A stretch of 64,000 nucleotides of DNA from Candidatus Limnocylindrales bacterium (GCA_035559535.1 DATMBG010000037.1:124001-188000), one strand, 5' to 3'. Numbered from the stretch's first letter, positions 38,021 to 47,028 are shown. Notes: generated from the letters alone by a model not told the origin. Numbers and translations are program-made.

Positions 38021-39658
38021 TTAGGGAAATAAAGAAAACGTAATTTCTTTGGCAGTAAGGAATTCCAGTAAGACGGGAATGCCCTCTTTTGTTTTCTGGA
38101 TACCTCGTTTGATGGCCGGGATGATTTCATCGGGGGTAGAAATCCGTTCTCCGTATCCACCGAAGGCTTTGGCCATATCGGCATAATTCCCGGATATATC
38201 GGTACTGCGATATTTCTCTGTAGAGATCGGCATAACCGGCAGCTCCATGGCCATGGAGAAGTTGTTGAATAGAATAGAAAGGATAGGTATGCGTTCCCGG
38301 ACTGCGGTTTCAAAATCCATACCTGTAAAACCAATGGCAGCATCTCCCCAGACGTTGATGCACAACTTGTCCGGTTTGGCCAGCTTGGCACCCATGATCA
38401 GCCCGAGTCCGTAGCCCAGTTGGGTGGTCTTACCCCAACCCAGATAAGAAAGAGGGGTAACCGATTCCCAGAAAGGTGAAAGCTGATCTCGGGGACTTCC
38501 TGCATCATGGGTAATGATGGTATTGGCCACATCGACTGTGTGTAACAGATCCCAGATTACTCGATAAGGAGAAAGGGGAACATCCTTAGAAGTTAGCTTG
38601 GGCATCCATTTGGCCAGCCATTCCCCCTTGATGGTTTTGATTTCTTGAATTACCTGCTCTGCACGACCTCGGGGTTTACCTCCTAACTGGTCTCGAATTT
38701 CGGTTACTAAGGCCTCGAGGGTCAATCGGGCATCTCCGATCAGAGCATATTCTACTGCCACATCTTTGTTAATATCCGCCGGATCCAGCGTAGCCTGGAT
38801 AATGGTTTTGCCTTTGGGTATCTTCACCCCAAAGTTAGTGGTACTGAAACTACATCCAATACCAAAAATCACATCGGCCTTCTGGAGGAAGTCATAAACC
38901 GTTTGGGGCATGGACTTACCGCCAGAACCTAAGGACAGAGGATGATTTTCCGGAAAAGCACTTTTACCTCCCAGGCTGGTAGTAACCGGCGCTTCTAGTA
39001 GTTCCGCTAATTCACGCAAAGCCTGCCAGCCTTTTGCATAATGAACCCCCTGTCCTGCATAGATAACCGGTCGCTGGGCATTGAGTAAAACCCGGGCCAC
39101 CCTTTGGACTTCGAGTACGTCGGGTGCATAGCGCAATTTAGGTGTGGGACGATAATTTAAAGGTTCCGGGACTTCCTCTGCAAAAAGATCACTGGGAATT
39201 TCTACCAATGCCGGACGCGGTCGACCGTTTTTCACCTGGGTAAAAGCACGGCGTAAGGCATCCGGTAAGGCTTGAGGTAGAATAACCTGTTCACAAGACT
39301 TGGTCACATGGCGATAATTAATAAAAGAATTGAAATTAGGAGGGATATTGGTTATGGTACGGGGATACCCCATGGGCAGTACCACGATAGGTACCGAATC
39401 CCCGTAGGCCTGGGCTACCCCCCCAAAAGCGTTTTCCGACCCGGGCCCGCTTTGCATGCAGAACACCCCGATTTTCTCACCTGACGTCACCCGACTGAGG
39501 GCATCGGCCATATGAAGGCCTACACGCTCCTGACGGACGATGATGGGACGAATCCCTACCTTTGCGGCACCCTCGATAATATGGTTGACCGGATAAGCAA
39601 ACAGGTATTCTACCCCCTCTATCTTTAAAATTTGACCGATGGCATCAGCAACTTTCAT
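38021..39658 (-). CDS. Thiamine-pyrophosphate enzyme of the acetolactate synthase/benzoylformate decarboxylase type
   Basis: The 545-residue protein has three TPP-enzyme domains: an N-terminal PYR domain with the catalytic Glu (IIVRQERVGLHMADA), a central domain (about 190-330), and a C-terminal PP domain. The TPP motif is GDAAIGFTGMDFETAVRERIPILSILFNN. It resembles IlvB-like decarboxylases or carboligases. No ilvN or ilvC lies nearby, so branched-chain synthesis is unlikely. A catabolic 2-oxoacid decarboxylase or lyase is a better guess. GGAGAAAG precedes the start. Confidence 0.88.
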   Translation of the reverse strand: MKVADAIGQILKIEGVEYLFAYPVNHIIEGAAKVGIRPIIVRQERVGLHMADALSRVTSGEKIGVFCMQSGPGSENAFGGVAQAYGDSVPIVVLPMGYPRTITNIPPNFNSFINYRHVTKSCEQVILPQALPDALRRAFTQVKNGRPRPALVEIPSDLFAEEVPEPLNYRPTPKLRYAPDVLEVQRVARVLLNAQRPVIYAGQGVHYAKGWQALRELAELLEAPVTTSLGGKSAFPENHPLSLGSGGKSMPQTVYDFLQKADVIFGIGCSFSTTNFGVKIPKGKTIIQATLDPADINKDVAVEYALIGDARLTLEALVTEIRDQLGGKPRGRAEQVIQEIKTIKGEWLAKWMPKLTSKDVPLSPYRVIWDLLHTVDVANTIITHDAGSPRDQLSPFWESVTPLSYLGWGKTTQLGYGLGLIMGAKLAKPDKLCINVWGDAAIGFTGMDFETAVRERIPILSILFNNFSMAMELPVMPISTEKYRSTDISGNYADMAKAFGGYGERISTPDEIIPAIKRGIQKTKEGIPVLLEFLTAKEITFSLFP

Positions 39659-39761
39659 TCTCTTTCTCCTTTCCGTAATACTTCATTTATAGCCATAAAA
39701 GCCTTTCTACACCTGGGGACGACCCGTGGGTCACTTCCCCCCGCGTTATATCCAAAGTACA

Positions 39762-39779
39762 GGCGGAAGGCCTTCCGCC
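39762..39779. repeat. Perfect 18-bp palindrome
   Basis: GGCGGAAGGCCTTCCGCC is self-complementary and followed by CCTAC. It resembles the GTAGRGGCRGG palindromes at 46434-46477 and 56352-56380. The 273-bp gap it lies in has no gene. A shorter palindrome GACCCGTGGGTC is at 39721-39732. Confidence 0.6.
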
Positions 39780-39931
39780 CCTACGGTAATGTCATAGCCT
39801 TTTCATAGGAATGGGTATTTTTGGGAATAAAAGAGGATCAAGCAAAAAGGTATGTTTCATGGGAGTAATTGTCAAGGAAAATGGGTTTTTCTACGCTTTA
39901 GCTATCTATTCCATGGACCTGAGCCATGCCG

Positions 39932-41272
39932 TTAATATCCCATGTCTTCTGCTAACGCGTCATTCAAGCTGGTATTGAACCGATCCAGGTGTTCTCCCGT
40001 CATAGCCGTCGAGATACAGCCCAACCCTCTGGAAGCCAGGAAGATCCCTCGATTCAGGAGAGAGAAGAAAAGTTGATTTCGGCTTTTCATATCTCCTCGT
40101 TGGGCCGATCGATAATCCAGGATTTCTTCTGTTGAGAAGTGGATATTAAAGAGAGAGCCAACCCCGGTCACCTGAGCCTTAACACCCCGTTTTTTGAAGG
40201 TCTCGGTGATCATAGTTCGGAGTTTTTCTCCCATCTGGTTAATTCGATCCATGGCTTCAGGGGTCAACGCCTCCATAGCGGCCAATCCGGCGGCCATACC
40301 TACGGGAGTTCCATTAAAGGTACCGCTGTGGGGAATTCTGGGAGTTCCATTTCTTGGATCCATCAGGGCCATAATGTCTTCGCATCCACCAAAAGCTGCA
40401 ACTGGATAACCCCCGCTGATAATTTTTCCTAAAGTCGTCAGATCGGGGCGAATGCCATACATTTCTTGAGCTCCACCCAAACGGACCCGGAAGGAGATGA
40501 TCTCGTCGAAAATCAATAAGATTCCATATTGTCGGGTAATCTCTCGAAGGAACTGCAGGTATTCTTTCCTGGCCGGGATTATACCCCCTGCTCCCAGGAT
40601 GGGTTCGATAAGCACACAGGCAAGCTCATGTTTATGTTTCATAATCAGACGCTCGCTGTTTTTCTGATCATTGAAGGGAAGGATAACCATCTGCCCGGGG
40701 ATGGCCGGTGAGATTCCTACAGCATCCGGGATAACAGCCGGAGATTCCACAGGACCGACCTGATCTAAAGGAGGATGCATACTCATAAGGGCATAATCGT
40801 AAGAGCCATGAAACCCTCCTTCAATCTTGGCGATCTTGTGTCTTCCTGTAAATCCTTGAGCCAGTCGAAGGGCAAACATAATGGCCTCTGAACCGGAGGA
40901 AGCAAAGCGGATCCGTTCGATGGAAGGAACCCGCGAGATGAGAAGTTCGGCAAGTTTGATCTCCTGTTCCGTTGGAGCACCAAAGCACGACCCTTTTTGG
41001 ATTTGTCTGGCAACGGCTTCTGTGATTTTTGGATGATGGTATCCATGGATCAGGGAGGTATAATTACCCAGGAAATCTACACGCTCGTTTCCATCCACAT
41101 CGTAAAGCATACAACCCTCCCCACGTTCCATATACACAGGAAAAGGCTGGAAATAAGTACTGGTTCGTGTAATACCTCCTGCAAGGGAATTTTGGGCCCT
41201 TTGGTAGAGCTGCATCGACTTTTTATTCTTCTCTATATACCGTTGGACAACTTTTTCTATGGGAATGTCCAT
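39932..41272 (-). CDS. Class III aminotransferase related to glutamate-1-semialdehyde aminomutase
   Basis: The 446-residue PLP enzyme shows the family motifs GSEAIMFALRLAQGFTGRHKIAKIEGGFHGSYD and LLIFDEIISFR, and the PLP lysine in TTLGKIISGGYPVAAFGG. It resembles HemL, but the N-terminus and the neighbourhood (Liv transporter, TPP enzyme, RidA) suggest an amino-acid aminotransferase or aminomutase in catabolism rather than heme synthesis. The start codon has no Shine-Dalgarno and follows a heptamer hairpin. Confidence 0.86.
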   Translation of the reverse strand: MDIPIEKVVQRYIEKNKKSMQLYQRAQNSLAGGITRTSTYFQPFPVYMERGEGCMLYDVDGNERVDFLGNYTSLIHGYHHPKITEAVARQIQKGSCFGAPTEQEIKLAELLISRVPSIERIRFASSGSEAIMFALRLAQGFTGRHKIAKIEGGFHGSYDYALMSMHPPLDQVGPVESPAVIPDAVGISPAIPGQMVILPFNDQKNSERLIMKHKHELACVLIEPILGAGGIIPARKEYLQFLREITRQYGILLIFDEIISFRVRLGGAQEMYGIRPDLTTLGKIISGGYPVAAFGGCEDIMALMDPRNGTPRIPHSGTFNGTPVGMAAGLAAMEALTPEAMDRINQMGEKLRTMITETFKKRGVKAQVTGVGSLFNIHFSTEEILDYRSAQRGDMKSRNQLFFSLLNRGIFLASRGLGCISTAMTGEHLDRFNTSLNDALAEDMGY

Positions 41273-41289
41273 AATTTAAAGGGTCAAAA

Positions 41290-41352
41290 ATTGGAAGCCA
41301 GAAGAAGGAATCTTGACCGACCTTCGACGTCTGATTTCTAACTTCTAACCCC
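41290..41352 (-). repeat. Heptamer hairpin between livF and the aminotransferase gene
   Basis: On the plus strand, TTGGAAGC, CAGAAGA, AGGAATC face TCTGATT, TCTAACT, TCTAACC. In transcription order the purine-rich set (GGTTAGA, AGTTAGA, AATCAGA) comes first, and the pyrimidine-rich set precedes the aminotransferase start. Pairing is partial. Confidence 0.55.
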
Positions 41353-41371
41353 TGCTGCCTGCGTTTCCTGA

Positions 41372-42076
41372 TTATACGGCCAGATATCGCCTCTTGATTT
41401 CTTCGTTTTCGGAAAGCTCTTGAATATTCCCGTGATAACGGATCCGTCCATCGTCGATGACATAACCACGATCTGATAGCTTCATGGCAAATTTAGAATT
41501 TTGCTCGGCCAGAAGGACGGTAACTCCTTCCTGTTTGATCCGTTGGATAAGTTCTCCAAGCATTTTAACAATGAGCGGGGCCAGACCCTCCGAAGGTTCA
41601 TCCAACAGAAGGAGGTCCGGATTTCCCATCAACGTACGGGCAATGGTCAACATTTGCTGCTCGCCGCCACTGAGGTGAAGACCTCGTCGCGCCTGGAGTT
41701 GCTGAAGCTTTGGAAAGATCTCAAAGATCTTCTCAATCGTCCACTCCTCTCGGCCATTCCGGGGTTTTCGCTGGGCTACTTTTAAGTTTTCAAGTACCGT
41801 TAAATCTGAGTAGATCCTTCGATCTTCAGGGACAAAACCAATTCCCAATCGGGCGATTTGAAAAGGACGCTTTCCGACGATTTCAATACCTTTAAATCGG
41901 ATACTTCCGGATCTTGGAGGAGTTAAACCCATGATACTCCGAAAAGTGGTGGTCTTCCCGGCACCATTTCGACCCAACAGACAAACGGTTTCCCCTTTAT
42001 CAACCTGGAGAGAAACATCATGCAAGATATGACTCATCCCATAAAACGTGTTAATATGTGAAACTTCCAAAATCAC
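41372..42076 (-). CDS. livF: Branched-chain amino-acid ABC transporter, ATP-binding protein LivF
   Basis: The 234-residue ATPase has Walker A GRNGAGKTT, signature LSGGEQQMLTIARTL, Walker B LLLLDEPSEGLAPLIV and the LivF-type C-terminus (SDRGYVIDDGRIRYHGN). It overlaps livG by four bases. It is the second ATPase of the transporter encoded from 46280 down to 41372. Confidence 0.95.
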   Translation of the reverse strand: MILEVSHINTFYGMSHILHDVSLQVDKGETVCLLGRNGAGKTTTFRSIMGLTPPRSGSIRFKGIEIVGKRPFQIARLGIGFVPEDRRIYSDLTVLENLKVAQRKPRNGREEWTIEKIFEIFPKLQQLQARRGLHLSGGEQQMLTIARTLMGNPDLLLLDEPSEGLAPLIVKMLGELIQRIKQEGVTVLLAEQNSKFAMKLSDRGYVIDDGRIRYHGNIQELSENEEIKRRYLAV

Positions 42077-42825
42077 GGAACCTCTCCCAAATAGGCTTCA
42101 ATAACCCGTTCGTTATATCGAATATCTTGAGGTTTTCCCTCTGCAATAATGCGGCCTTGATGCAAAACCGAAATTCTATCTGAAATGGAGAAAACAATCT
42201 CCATATCGTGTTCGGTAAAAACAATGGTAATTGCCAGCTCTTGACAAACTTTTTTGATAAGCTCTACGGTTTGAGCAGTATCTTCTGGGGACATTCCTGC
42301 CGTGGGTTCGTCTAAGAGCATCAACGTGGGTTGATTGGCCAGAGCTATAGCCATCTCCAACCGTTTCTGATCCCCGTGGGACAGAGCAGTAGCGGGGAGA
42401 TAGGCCTTCTCCGTCAGACCGATACTCTCCAAAACCTTATAAACTTCTTCATTTACCTTGGGAATTTTCTTGGCCGGGGTGATAAAATTCAGACTTTTTC
42501 CAATACGAGATAGTACCGGAATCATGACATTTTCAAAGACGGTTAACTTGGGGAAGATATTGGTGATCTGAAAAGATCGGCTGATTCCATAACGGAGGAT
42601 TTTAGGAACCGGAAGGTTTGTAATATCTTCTCCCCGGAAGAGGATTTGTCCGGAGTCTACCGGAATTCGTCCGGAGATCAGGTTGAAAAGGGTTGTCTTT
42701 CCGGCCCCATTGGGGCCGATAATGGCCCGGATTTCTCCTTCCTCAACCGAAAGATTTACCTGATCTACAGCCCGGAGCTCTCCAAAGCTTTTCGTCAATT
42801 GTTTGGTTTCAAGAATAACCGCCAC
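42073..42825 (-). CDS. livG: Branched-chain amino-acid ABC transporter, ATP-binding protein LivG
   Basis: The 250-residue ATPase has Walker A GPNGAGKTT, a LivG-type signature (LSHGDQKRLEMAIAL) and Walker B LMLLDEPTAGMSPED. The C-terminal RVIEAYLG end is typical of LivG. It starts with GTG, without a Shine-Dalgarno, downstream of an octamer hairpin. Confidence 0.95.
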   Translation of the reverse strand: MAVILETKQLTKSFGELRAVDQVNLSVEEGEIRAIIGPNGAGKTTLFNLISGRIPVDSGQILFRGEDITNLPVPKILRYGISRSFQITNIFPKLTVFENVMIPVLSRIGKSLNFITPAKKIPKVNEEVYKVLESIGLTEKAYLPATALSHGDQKRLEMAIALANQPTLMLLDEPTAGMSPEDTAQTVELIKKVCQELAITIVFTEHDMEIVFSISDRISVLHQGRIIAEGKPQDIRYNERVIEAYLGEVP

Positions 42826-42842
42826 GGCCCAGGAACTACCTT

Positions 42843-42917
42843 GTATGGGAGTGGGAGAGTATGGGGTATAGGAAGATTTACATCCTTACTCCCCCACTCC
42901 CATACTCCCATACCCCC
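42843..42917 (-). repeat. Octamer hairpin between livM and livG
   Basis: GTATGGGAGTGGGAGAGTAT (from 42843) is complementary, with few mismatches, to the CCCACTCCCATACTCCCATAC stretch ending at 42914. The units belong to the same GTRTGGRA family as those at 17.6, 30.3 and 33.4 kb. The purine arm is first in transcription order. Confidence 0.85.
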
Positions 42918-42920
42918 CTT

Positions 42921-43898
42921 CTACACGCCTATCCTTCTACCCCCTCGCGCTATTCTACTCCACAGAGTTCTCAAGAATCCCATCACTCCACCGGGTAAGA
43001 AAATGACCAGGAAAACAAGGGTTACACCGAAGTAAATTTCCCAGAAATCGGTATGGGAGATGATATAATCTTTTAACAGAAGAAACAGCCAGGATCCCAA
43101 GATAGGACCAAGAAATACTTCACTTCCGCCCAGAAGGGTCATTAAAACAGGCTCTGCAGATTTCGTCCAGCCCACCACATCCGGGGATACAGTACTGGCG
43201 AAGGGTGCATAAAGCGCCCCGGCCAATCCAGCAAAGCAACCTGCAATGGAAAAGGCGATCAATTGAAATTTTTTCACTTCAAGACCTGAGAAATTTACCC
43301 TTTCTAAATTCTCTCGAATTCCCCGTAATATATATCCCAGAGGAGAATGTACTATTTTCCAAAGCAGAAAGGTAGAAAGGATAAAAAAGACCAGGACAAA
43401 ATAATAATAATACAGAGGAGAAGCCAAATCCAGGGAGATCAATCCAAAAAAGCTAACAGTGGGTTTAGGAACCCCCACCAGGCCATTATCTCCACCAGTC
43501 ACATCGTACCATTTAAAAGCGATGGCATAAACCATCTGACCAAAGGCGAGGGTCAGCATGGAAAAGTAGATCCCGGTCAATCGTACGCAGAAAAATCCTA
43601 TAGCGAATGCCGAGAGGGTTGCAAAAATAACCCCCACTAAAATGGCCAGCCAGAAGGAAGAAGAAATCTTCATCAACATAAGTCCACAGACATAAGCGCC
43701 GATACCAAAGTAAGCAGCCTGTCCAAAGGAGAGGAGACCTGTATAGCCGAACAGCAGATTAAAGCTGGTGGCTAAAAGGGCCATGATGAGGATTTCAATA
43801 TAAAGAAGAAGTTTAAATGCGGAAACCCAGTAAGGCAAATAAATCCACACACCTATGAATAGAAGCCAGCCGATCAGGGGGAAAGAGGAAGATTTCAA
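42921..43898 (-). CDS. livM: Branched-chain amino-acid ABC transporter, permease LivM
   Basis: The 325-residue permease has about nine membrane helices and the LivM motifs ATSFNLLFGYTGLLSFGQAAYFGIGAY and the coupling loop LRGIRENLERVNFSGLEVKKFQLIAFSIAGCFAGLAGAL. It forms the channel with LivH. It starts with TTG, 73 nt after livH. Confidence 0.94.
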   Translation of the reverse strand: MKSSSFPLIGWLLFIGVWIYLPYWVSAFKLLLYIEILIMALLATSFNLLFGYTGLLSFGQAAYFGIGAYVCGLMLMKISSSFWLAILVGVIFATLSAFAIGFFCVRLTGIYFSMLTLAFGQMVYAIAFKWYDVTGGDNGLVGVPKPTVSFFGLISLDLASPLYYYYFVLVFFILSTFLLWKIVHSPLGYILRGIRENLERVNFSGLEVKKFQLIAFSIAGCFAGLAGALYAPFASTVSPDVVGWTKSAEPVLMTLLGGSEVFLGPILGSWLFLLLKDYIISHTDFWEIYFGVTLVFLVIFLPGGVMGFLRTLWSRIARGGRRIGV

Positions 43899-43971
43899 TT
43901 TCTCTGTCCTATATCACAGGTAACATTTAATCCAGGTAACCGACTATAGTTTACCTATGACCTTTTATTCT

Positions 43972-44847
43972 TTAAATCCTTGCTTTTCCAACCAATCCTT
44001 GAGGTCTTGTAATTAAGATAATCGCCGTCAAAATAAAAATGAAAGCAATATTAAATCGGGGGATAATCAAAATTCCGAAAGATTCCAACTGACCTATGAT
44101 TAAAGAGCCCAGAAAAGCCCCTTGTAAATTTCCCAGTCCGCCTACAATGACTACCACAAAGGCATCGATAATGATATTGATTCCCATACCGGGAGAAACC
44201 GTCCGAATGGGGCCAACCAGTGCACCACCCAGTGCAGCCAGACAAGAGCCCAGCATAAATACCAGGGTAAATAAGGCGGGAACATTGATCCCGAGGGCAT
44301 CGGTCATTTCCCGATCTAAGGAAGCAGCCCGAATAAACATCCCCAACCTGGTTTTATAGACGAGCACCCAGAGTCCCAGGGCTACCAGGGGGCCTAGGAA
44401 GATGATAAACAGGTCGTAGGCCGGGTAGGCGTCTCCAAAAAATTTTACAGATCCCGACAGAGCCTGAGGCTTTGGAACAACTTTATAATCGGTCCCCCAG
44501 GTCATTTTTACTAAATCGTCCAGGATGAGAATCAATCCGTAGGTCAAAAGAAGTTGATAGGCATGGGGGCGGCGATAAACGGGTCGGAGGAAGACAATTT
44601 CGATAATCCCACCTATGATTCCTACACTTAGAACCGACAGCAAAAGGGCAAGCCAGAATCCCATGGAAAGATTCTGGAAGTATTGAAGAAACGTAAAAGC
44701 GCCATAAGCCCCCAACATATATAAGGAACCATGGGCAAAATTCAAAACGCCGAGAACTCCGAATACCAGGCTTAATCCAGATGAAATCAAAGACAAGACC
44801 ATCCCATAGTTAAGCCCGTTTAGGAACTGAAGGAAGAGAAAGGCCAT
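43972..44847 (-). CDS. livH: Branched-chain amino-acid ABC transporter, permease LivH
   Basis: From the ATG at 44847 the protein has 291 residues and about eight helices, with LNGLNYGMVLSLISSGLSLVFGVLGVLNFAHGSLYMLGAY and the coupling loop RAASLDREMTDALGINV. An in-frame start 99 nt upstream would add residues from the repeat region (MGIQGHEGIGNHLF...), so it is rejected. No Shine-Dalgarno is seen; the ATG lies about 9 nt after the hairpin arm. Confidence 0.93.
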   Translation of the reverse strand: MAFLFLQFLNGLNYGMVLSLISSGLSLVFGVLGVLNFAHGSLYMLGAYGAFTFLQYFQNLSMGFWLALLLSVLSVGIIGGIIEIVFLRPVYRRPHAYQLLLTYGLILILDDLVKMTWGTDYKVVPKPQALSGSVKFFGDAYPAYDLFIIFLGPLVALGLWVLVYKTRLGMFIRAASLDREMTDALGINVPALFTLVFMLGSCLAALGGALVGPIRTVSPGMGINIIIDAFVVVIVGGLGNLQGAFLGSLIIGQLESFGILIIPRFNIAFIFILTAIILITRPQGLVGKARI

Positions 44848-44855
44848 TAGTATTT

Positions 44856-45023
44856 GGGACGCGGAGACACGGGGATGCAGAAATGCGAGGACAAAGAGAT
44901 AAGAAAAAAGATGATTACCAATACCTTCATGCCCTTGAATCCCCACGTCTCATATCCCCGTGTCCCTGTGTTTCCGTGTCCCCATGTCCCCGTGTCTCCG
45001 CGTCCCCGTGTCCCCGCGTCTCT
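44856..45023 (-). repeat. Octamer hairpin with a different unit (GGACACGG), between livJ and livH
   Basis: The 20 bases at 44856-44875 are exactly complementary to 44987-45006. Seven or more 8-nt units (CCGTGTCC, CCATGTCC, CCGCGTCC) run from 44954 to 45023. In transcription order the GGACACGG-rich arm comes first, and the CCGTGTCC-rich arm ends beside the livH ATG. The unit sequence is unrelated to GTRTGGRA but the design is identical. Confidence 0.9.
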
Positions 45024-45026
45024 AAA

Positions 45027-46280
45027 TTACTGCATCTTACACCCTGTTTCCTCTACCGGCGGAGTTGCCTTCGAACCCGGAACGATTACGTACTCGACCA
45101 ATGCTGGGAAGGGGTATTTTTTACTGGGCCCTAACCGTCCCCAGACCACATCTTCTACGACTTGATGATCTTCCGGTCGGATGTATTTTGTACCTTCCGG
45201 AGCTTCAAAACTAAGCCCTTCTCCGGCTTTGATCAGTGCCTCTACATCGAGACTACCTGCTTTTTCTACCATGGCTTTGATAAAATAGATCCCGGCATAA
45301 GTTTCTTCAGCAAGATACTCGGGGTAATCCCCATAAGCTGCTTTATAGGCTTCTATAAACTCTCGATTTTTGGGCGTATCGGGAATTAATTTATCCTCGG
45401 CGAAGGGAAAGTAGCGGCTACTTCCCCAATACTTATCAAAGGGAATTTCGTTGCCCAGGGTTTTAACGACTTCATACATAAGTCCGGCCCCGATGGCAAA
45501 CAACTGAATTTTGTCAAAGAAACCATGGGGTTTGGCCTGTTTAACAAAGTTAATATTTCCTGCAGACCAAAGGGCTGAGAAAACTGCTTCCGGTTGGGCT
45601 TGAAGGACCTGGGTAATATAAGGCGAGTAATCTTCTGCGTTTAACTTGGGCCAGGCCTCTGCTACTACTTCCACATCCGGTTTAAGTTTTTTCAAAGTCC
45701 CTATGAAATTATCCCACATGGAATGACCGTACTCATAATCCGGAGCTATGACGGCCCATTTCTTATAAGGTTTTTCGGCCATAATAAAAGCCGCAGATCG
45801 AGAATCCTGAGCGGCATTGTTAGAGGTTCTGAAAAAATACTTATTGCATTTTTCACCGGTAGCCCGGGCCGTAGCTGCATCCGTTCCAACCAGAATGGTT
45901 TTGTTCTCCTTAGCAATCTCCATAACTGCCAAAAGTACTGCGCTGCTGGTGACCCCTATCAGAAAATTGACTTTATCTTCCAGAATTAACCTTCTGGCCT
46001 GTCGTACGCCGGTATCAGGTTTGGCTTCATCATCTCGAACGATATACTCTACCTTTCTTCCTAAAATCCCTCCTTTCGCATTGATTTCCTTAACGGCCAG
46101 TTCGGCTCCCATGGGGCCTGTTTTCCCGTAACCTGAAAGAGGACCTGATAGAATGGCCAGACCACCAATCTTAATAGGAGACTGATCCTGTGCTGCGCTT
46201 TGGCCGGGTAAGAAACTTGCTGAAAGAAAAGCAATAGCCGATATAACAGCAATAAAGCATTTAACGGTTTTTATAGACAT
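45027..46280 (-). CDS. Branched-chain amino-acid-type ABC transporter, substrate-binding protein
   Basis: The 417-residue protein has a signal peptide (cleaved near SAA-QDQ) and a type I periplasmic binding fold (IKIGGLAILSGPLSGYGKTGPMGAELAVKEINAKGGILGRKVEYIVRDDEAKPD). It is the first gene of the transporter operon, with AGGAGAGG before its ATG, and sets the specificity of the system. The linked aminotransferase and TPP enzyme suggest an amino acid or related compound, but the ligand cannot be read from sequence. Confidence 0.92.
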   Translation of the reverse strand: MSIKTVKCFIAVISAIAFLSASFLPGQSAAQDQSPIKIGGLAILSGPLSGYGKTGPMGAELAVKEINAKGGILGRKVEYIVRDDEAKPDTGVRQARRLILEDKVNFLIGVTSSAVLLAVMEIAKENKTILVGTDAATARATGEKCNKYFFRTSNNAAQDSRSAAFIMAEKPYKKWAVIAPDYEYGHSMWDNFIGTLKKLKPDVEVVAEAWPKLNAEDYSPYITQVLQAQPEAVFSALWSAGNINFVKQAKPHGFFDKIQLFAIGAGLMYEVVKTLGNEIPFDKYWGSSRYFPFAEDKLIPDTPKNREFIEAYKAAYGDYPEYLAEETYAGIYFIKAMVEKAGSLDVEALIKAGEGLSFEAPEGTKYIRPEDHQVVEDVVWGRLGPSKKYPFPALVEYVIVPGSKATPPVEETGCKMQ

Positions 46281-46373
46281 ATCCTCTCCTTTTCTTGCTT
46301 AAATAGTTATTTTACTTTACCCTGAACCTTGATACTTTGTAACGCTGTGTAACTCTCTGTCCTCACCCCCGGG

Positions 46374-46400
46374 CCCCTCTCCCACAGCGTGGGAGAGGGG
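46374..46400. repeat. 12-bp hairpin with a 3-base loop
   Basis: CCCCTCTCCCAC and GTGGGAGAGGGG pair perfectly. The flanking CCTCACCCCCGGG resembles a dispersed C-rich repeat seen in many bacterial genomes. No T run follows. Confidence 0.75.
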
Positions 46401-46433
46401 AGCCGGCAAATCTCCAGATCAACCCCCCAAGTG

Positions 46434-46477
46434 CCCCCTCTGTAGGGGCGGGAGGCCTCCCGCCCCTACAGAGGGGG
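46434..46477. repeat. Perfect 44-bp palindrome
   Basis: The left 22 bases (46434-46455) are exactly complementary to the right 22 with no loop. The core GTAGGGGCGGG...CCCGCCCCTAC resembles the palindromes near 39.77 kb and at 56352-56380. Confidence 0.9.
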
Positions 46478-47028
46478 TTGGAAGGGGAGGGTAACTTAAA
46501 AATTACGCAAGACGAAGTAAACAAAGTATTAATTTAAAGTTACCCCCTACCTTTAGAAGGTATACCAGGAATGATCTTCATAAAGAAGGGCACGTTGTAC
46601 GTGCCCGCCTCTGGATAACAAATTTCACCAATAAACTCAATATAAGAGTTAAAAAGATCTGATAAAAAATCTTGCAAAAACTTAATAGGGTGTCAAGAAA
46701 AAAGTAAGGTTTTGAACCTGGACCTGACATTTCGGTCTGCGACCTGTTTTTCTCATTCTTGGGTTCTATCTGAGAATGCGGATGCAGTGATTCTACCTCG
46801 CTGTAAAAAGGATTCCCGGCATAGAGTTTCAAGGTATTGACTGGAGGGTGTATGAAAGCTGCGTATCTTTTAGCTCCATCAGGGGCTATCTTAGGGATAA
46901 TCAAAGGAAGCTTAACGGGCCACTCCGGTGAGGCCTTGAGAGTTTTGAGATCTTATAACCAGAACTGAGTTGTTCGTACAGGATTTAATCTTTAACTTGG
47001 GGATAAAAAGTTGGGCTTTCCGGGATTT

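Larger units (their letters stand above)
46281..47028. other. Intergenic region rich in palindromes
   Basis: No credible gene. It contains the hairpin at 46374-46400, the 44-bp perfect palindrome at 46434-46477 and a short GGCACGTTGTACGTGCC dyad near 46,590. The promoter of the liv operon (minus strand) should lie in the first 200 bp but was not recognised. Confidence 0.5.

Noticed and set aside
39932-41272. Annotation as HemL of the heme pathway
   Set aside because: Although related, it sits in an amino-acid transport and catabolism cassette, far from hemB, and lacks any other heme gene nearby; left as a class III aminotransferase.
46578-46904. Minus-strand open frame of 108 codons between livJ and the kinase gene
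   Set aside because: No ribosome-binding site, low-complexity hydrophobic end and no family resemblance; it lies in palindrome-rich intergenic DNA.
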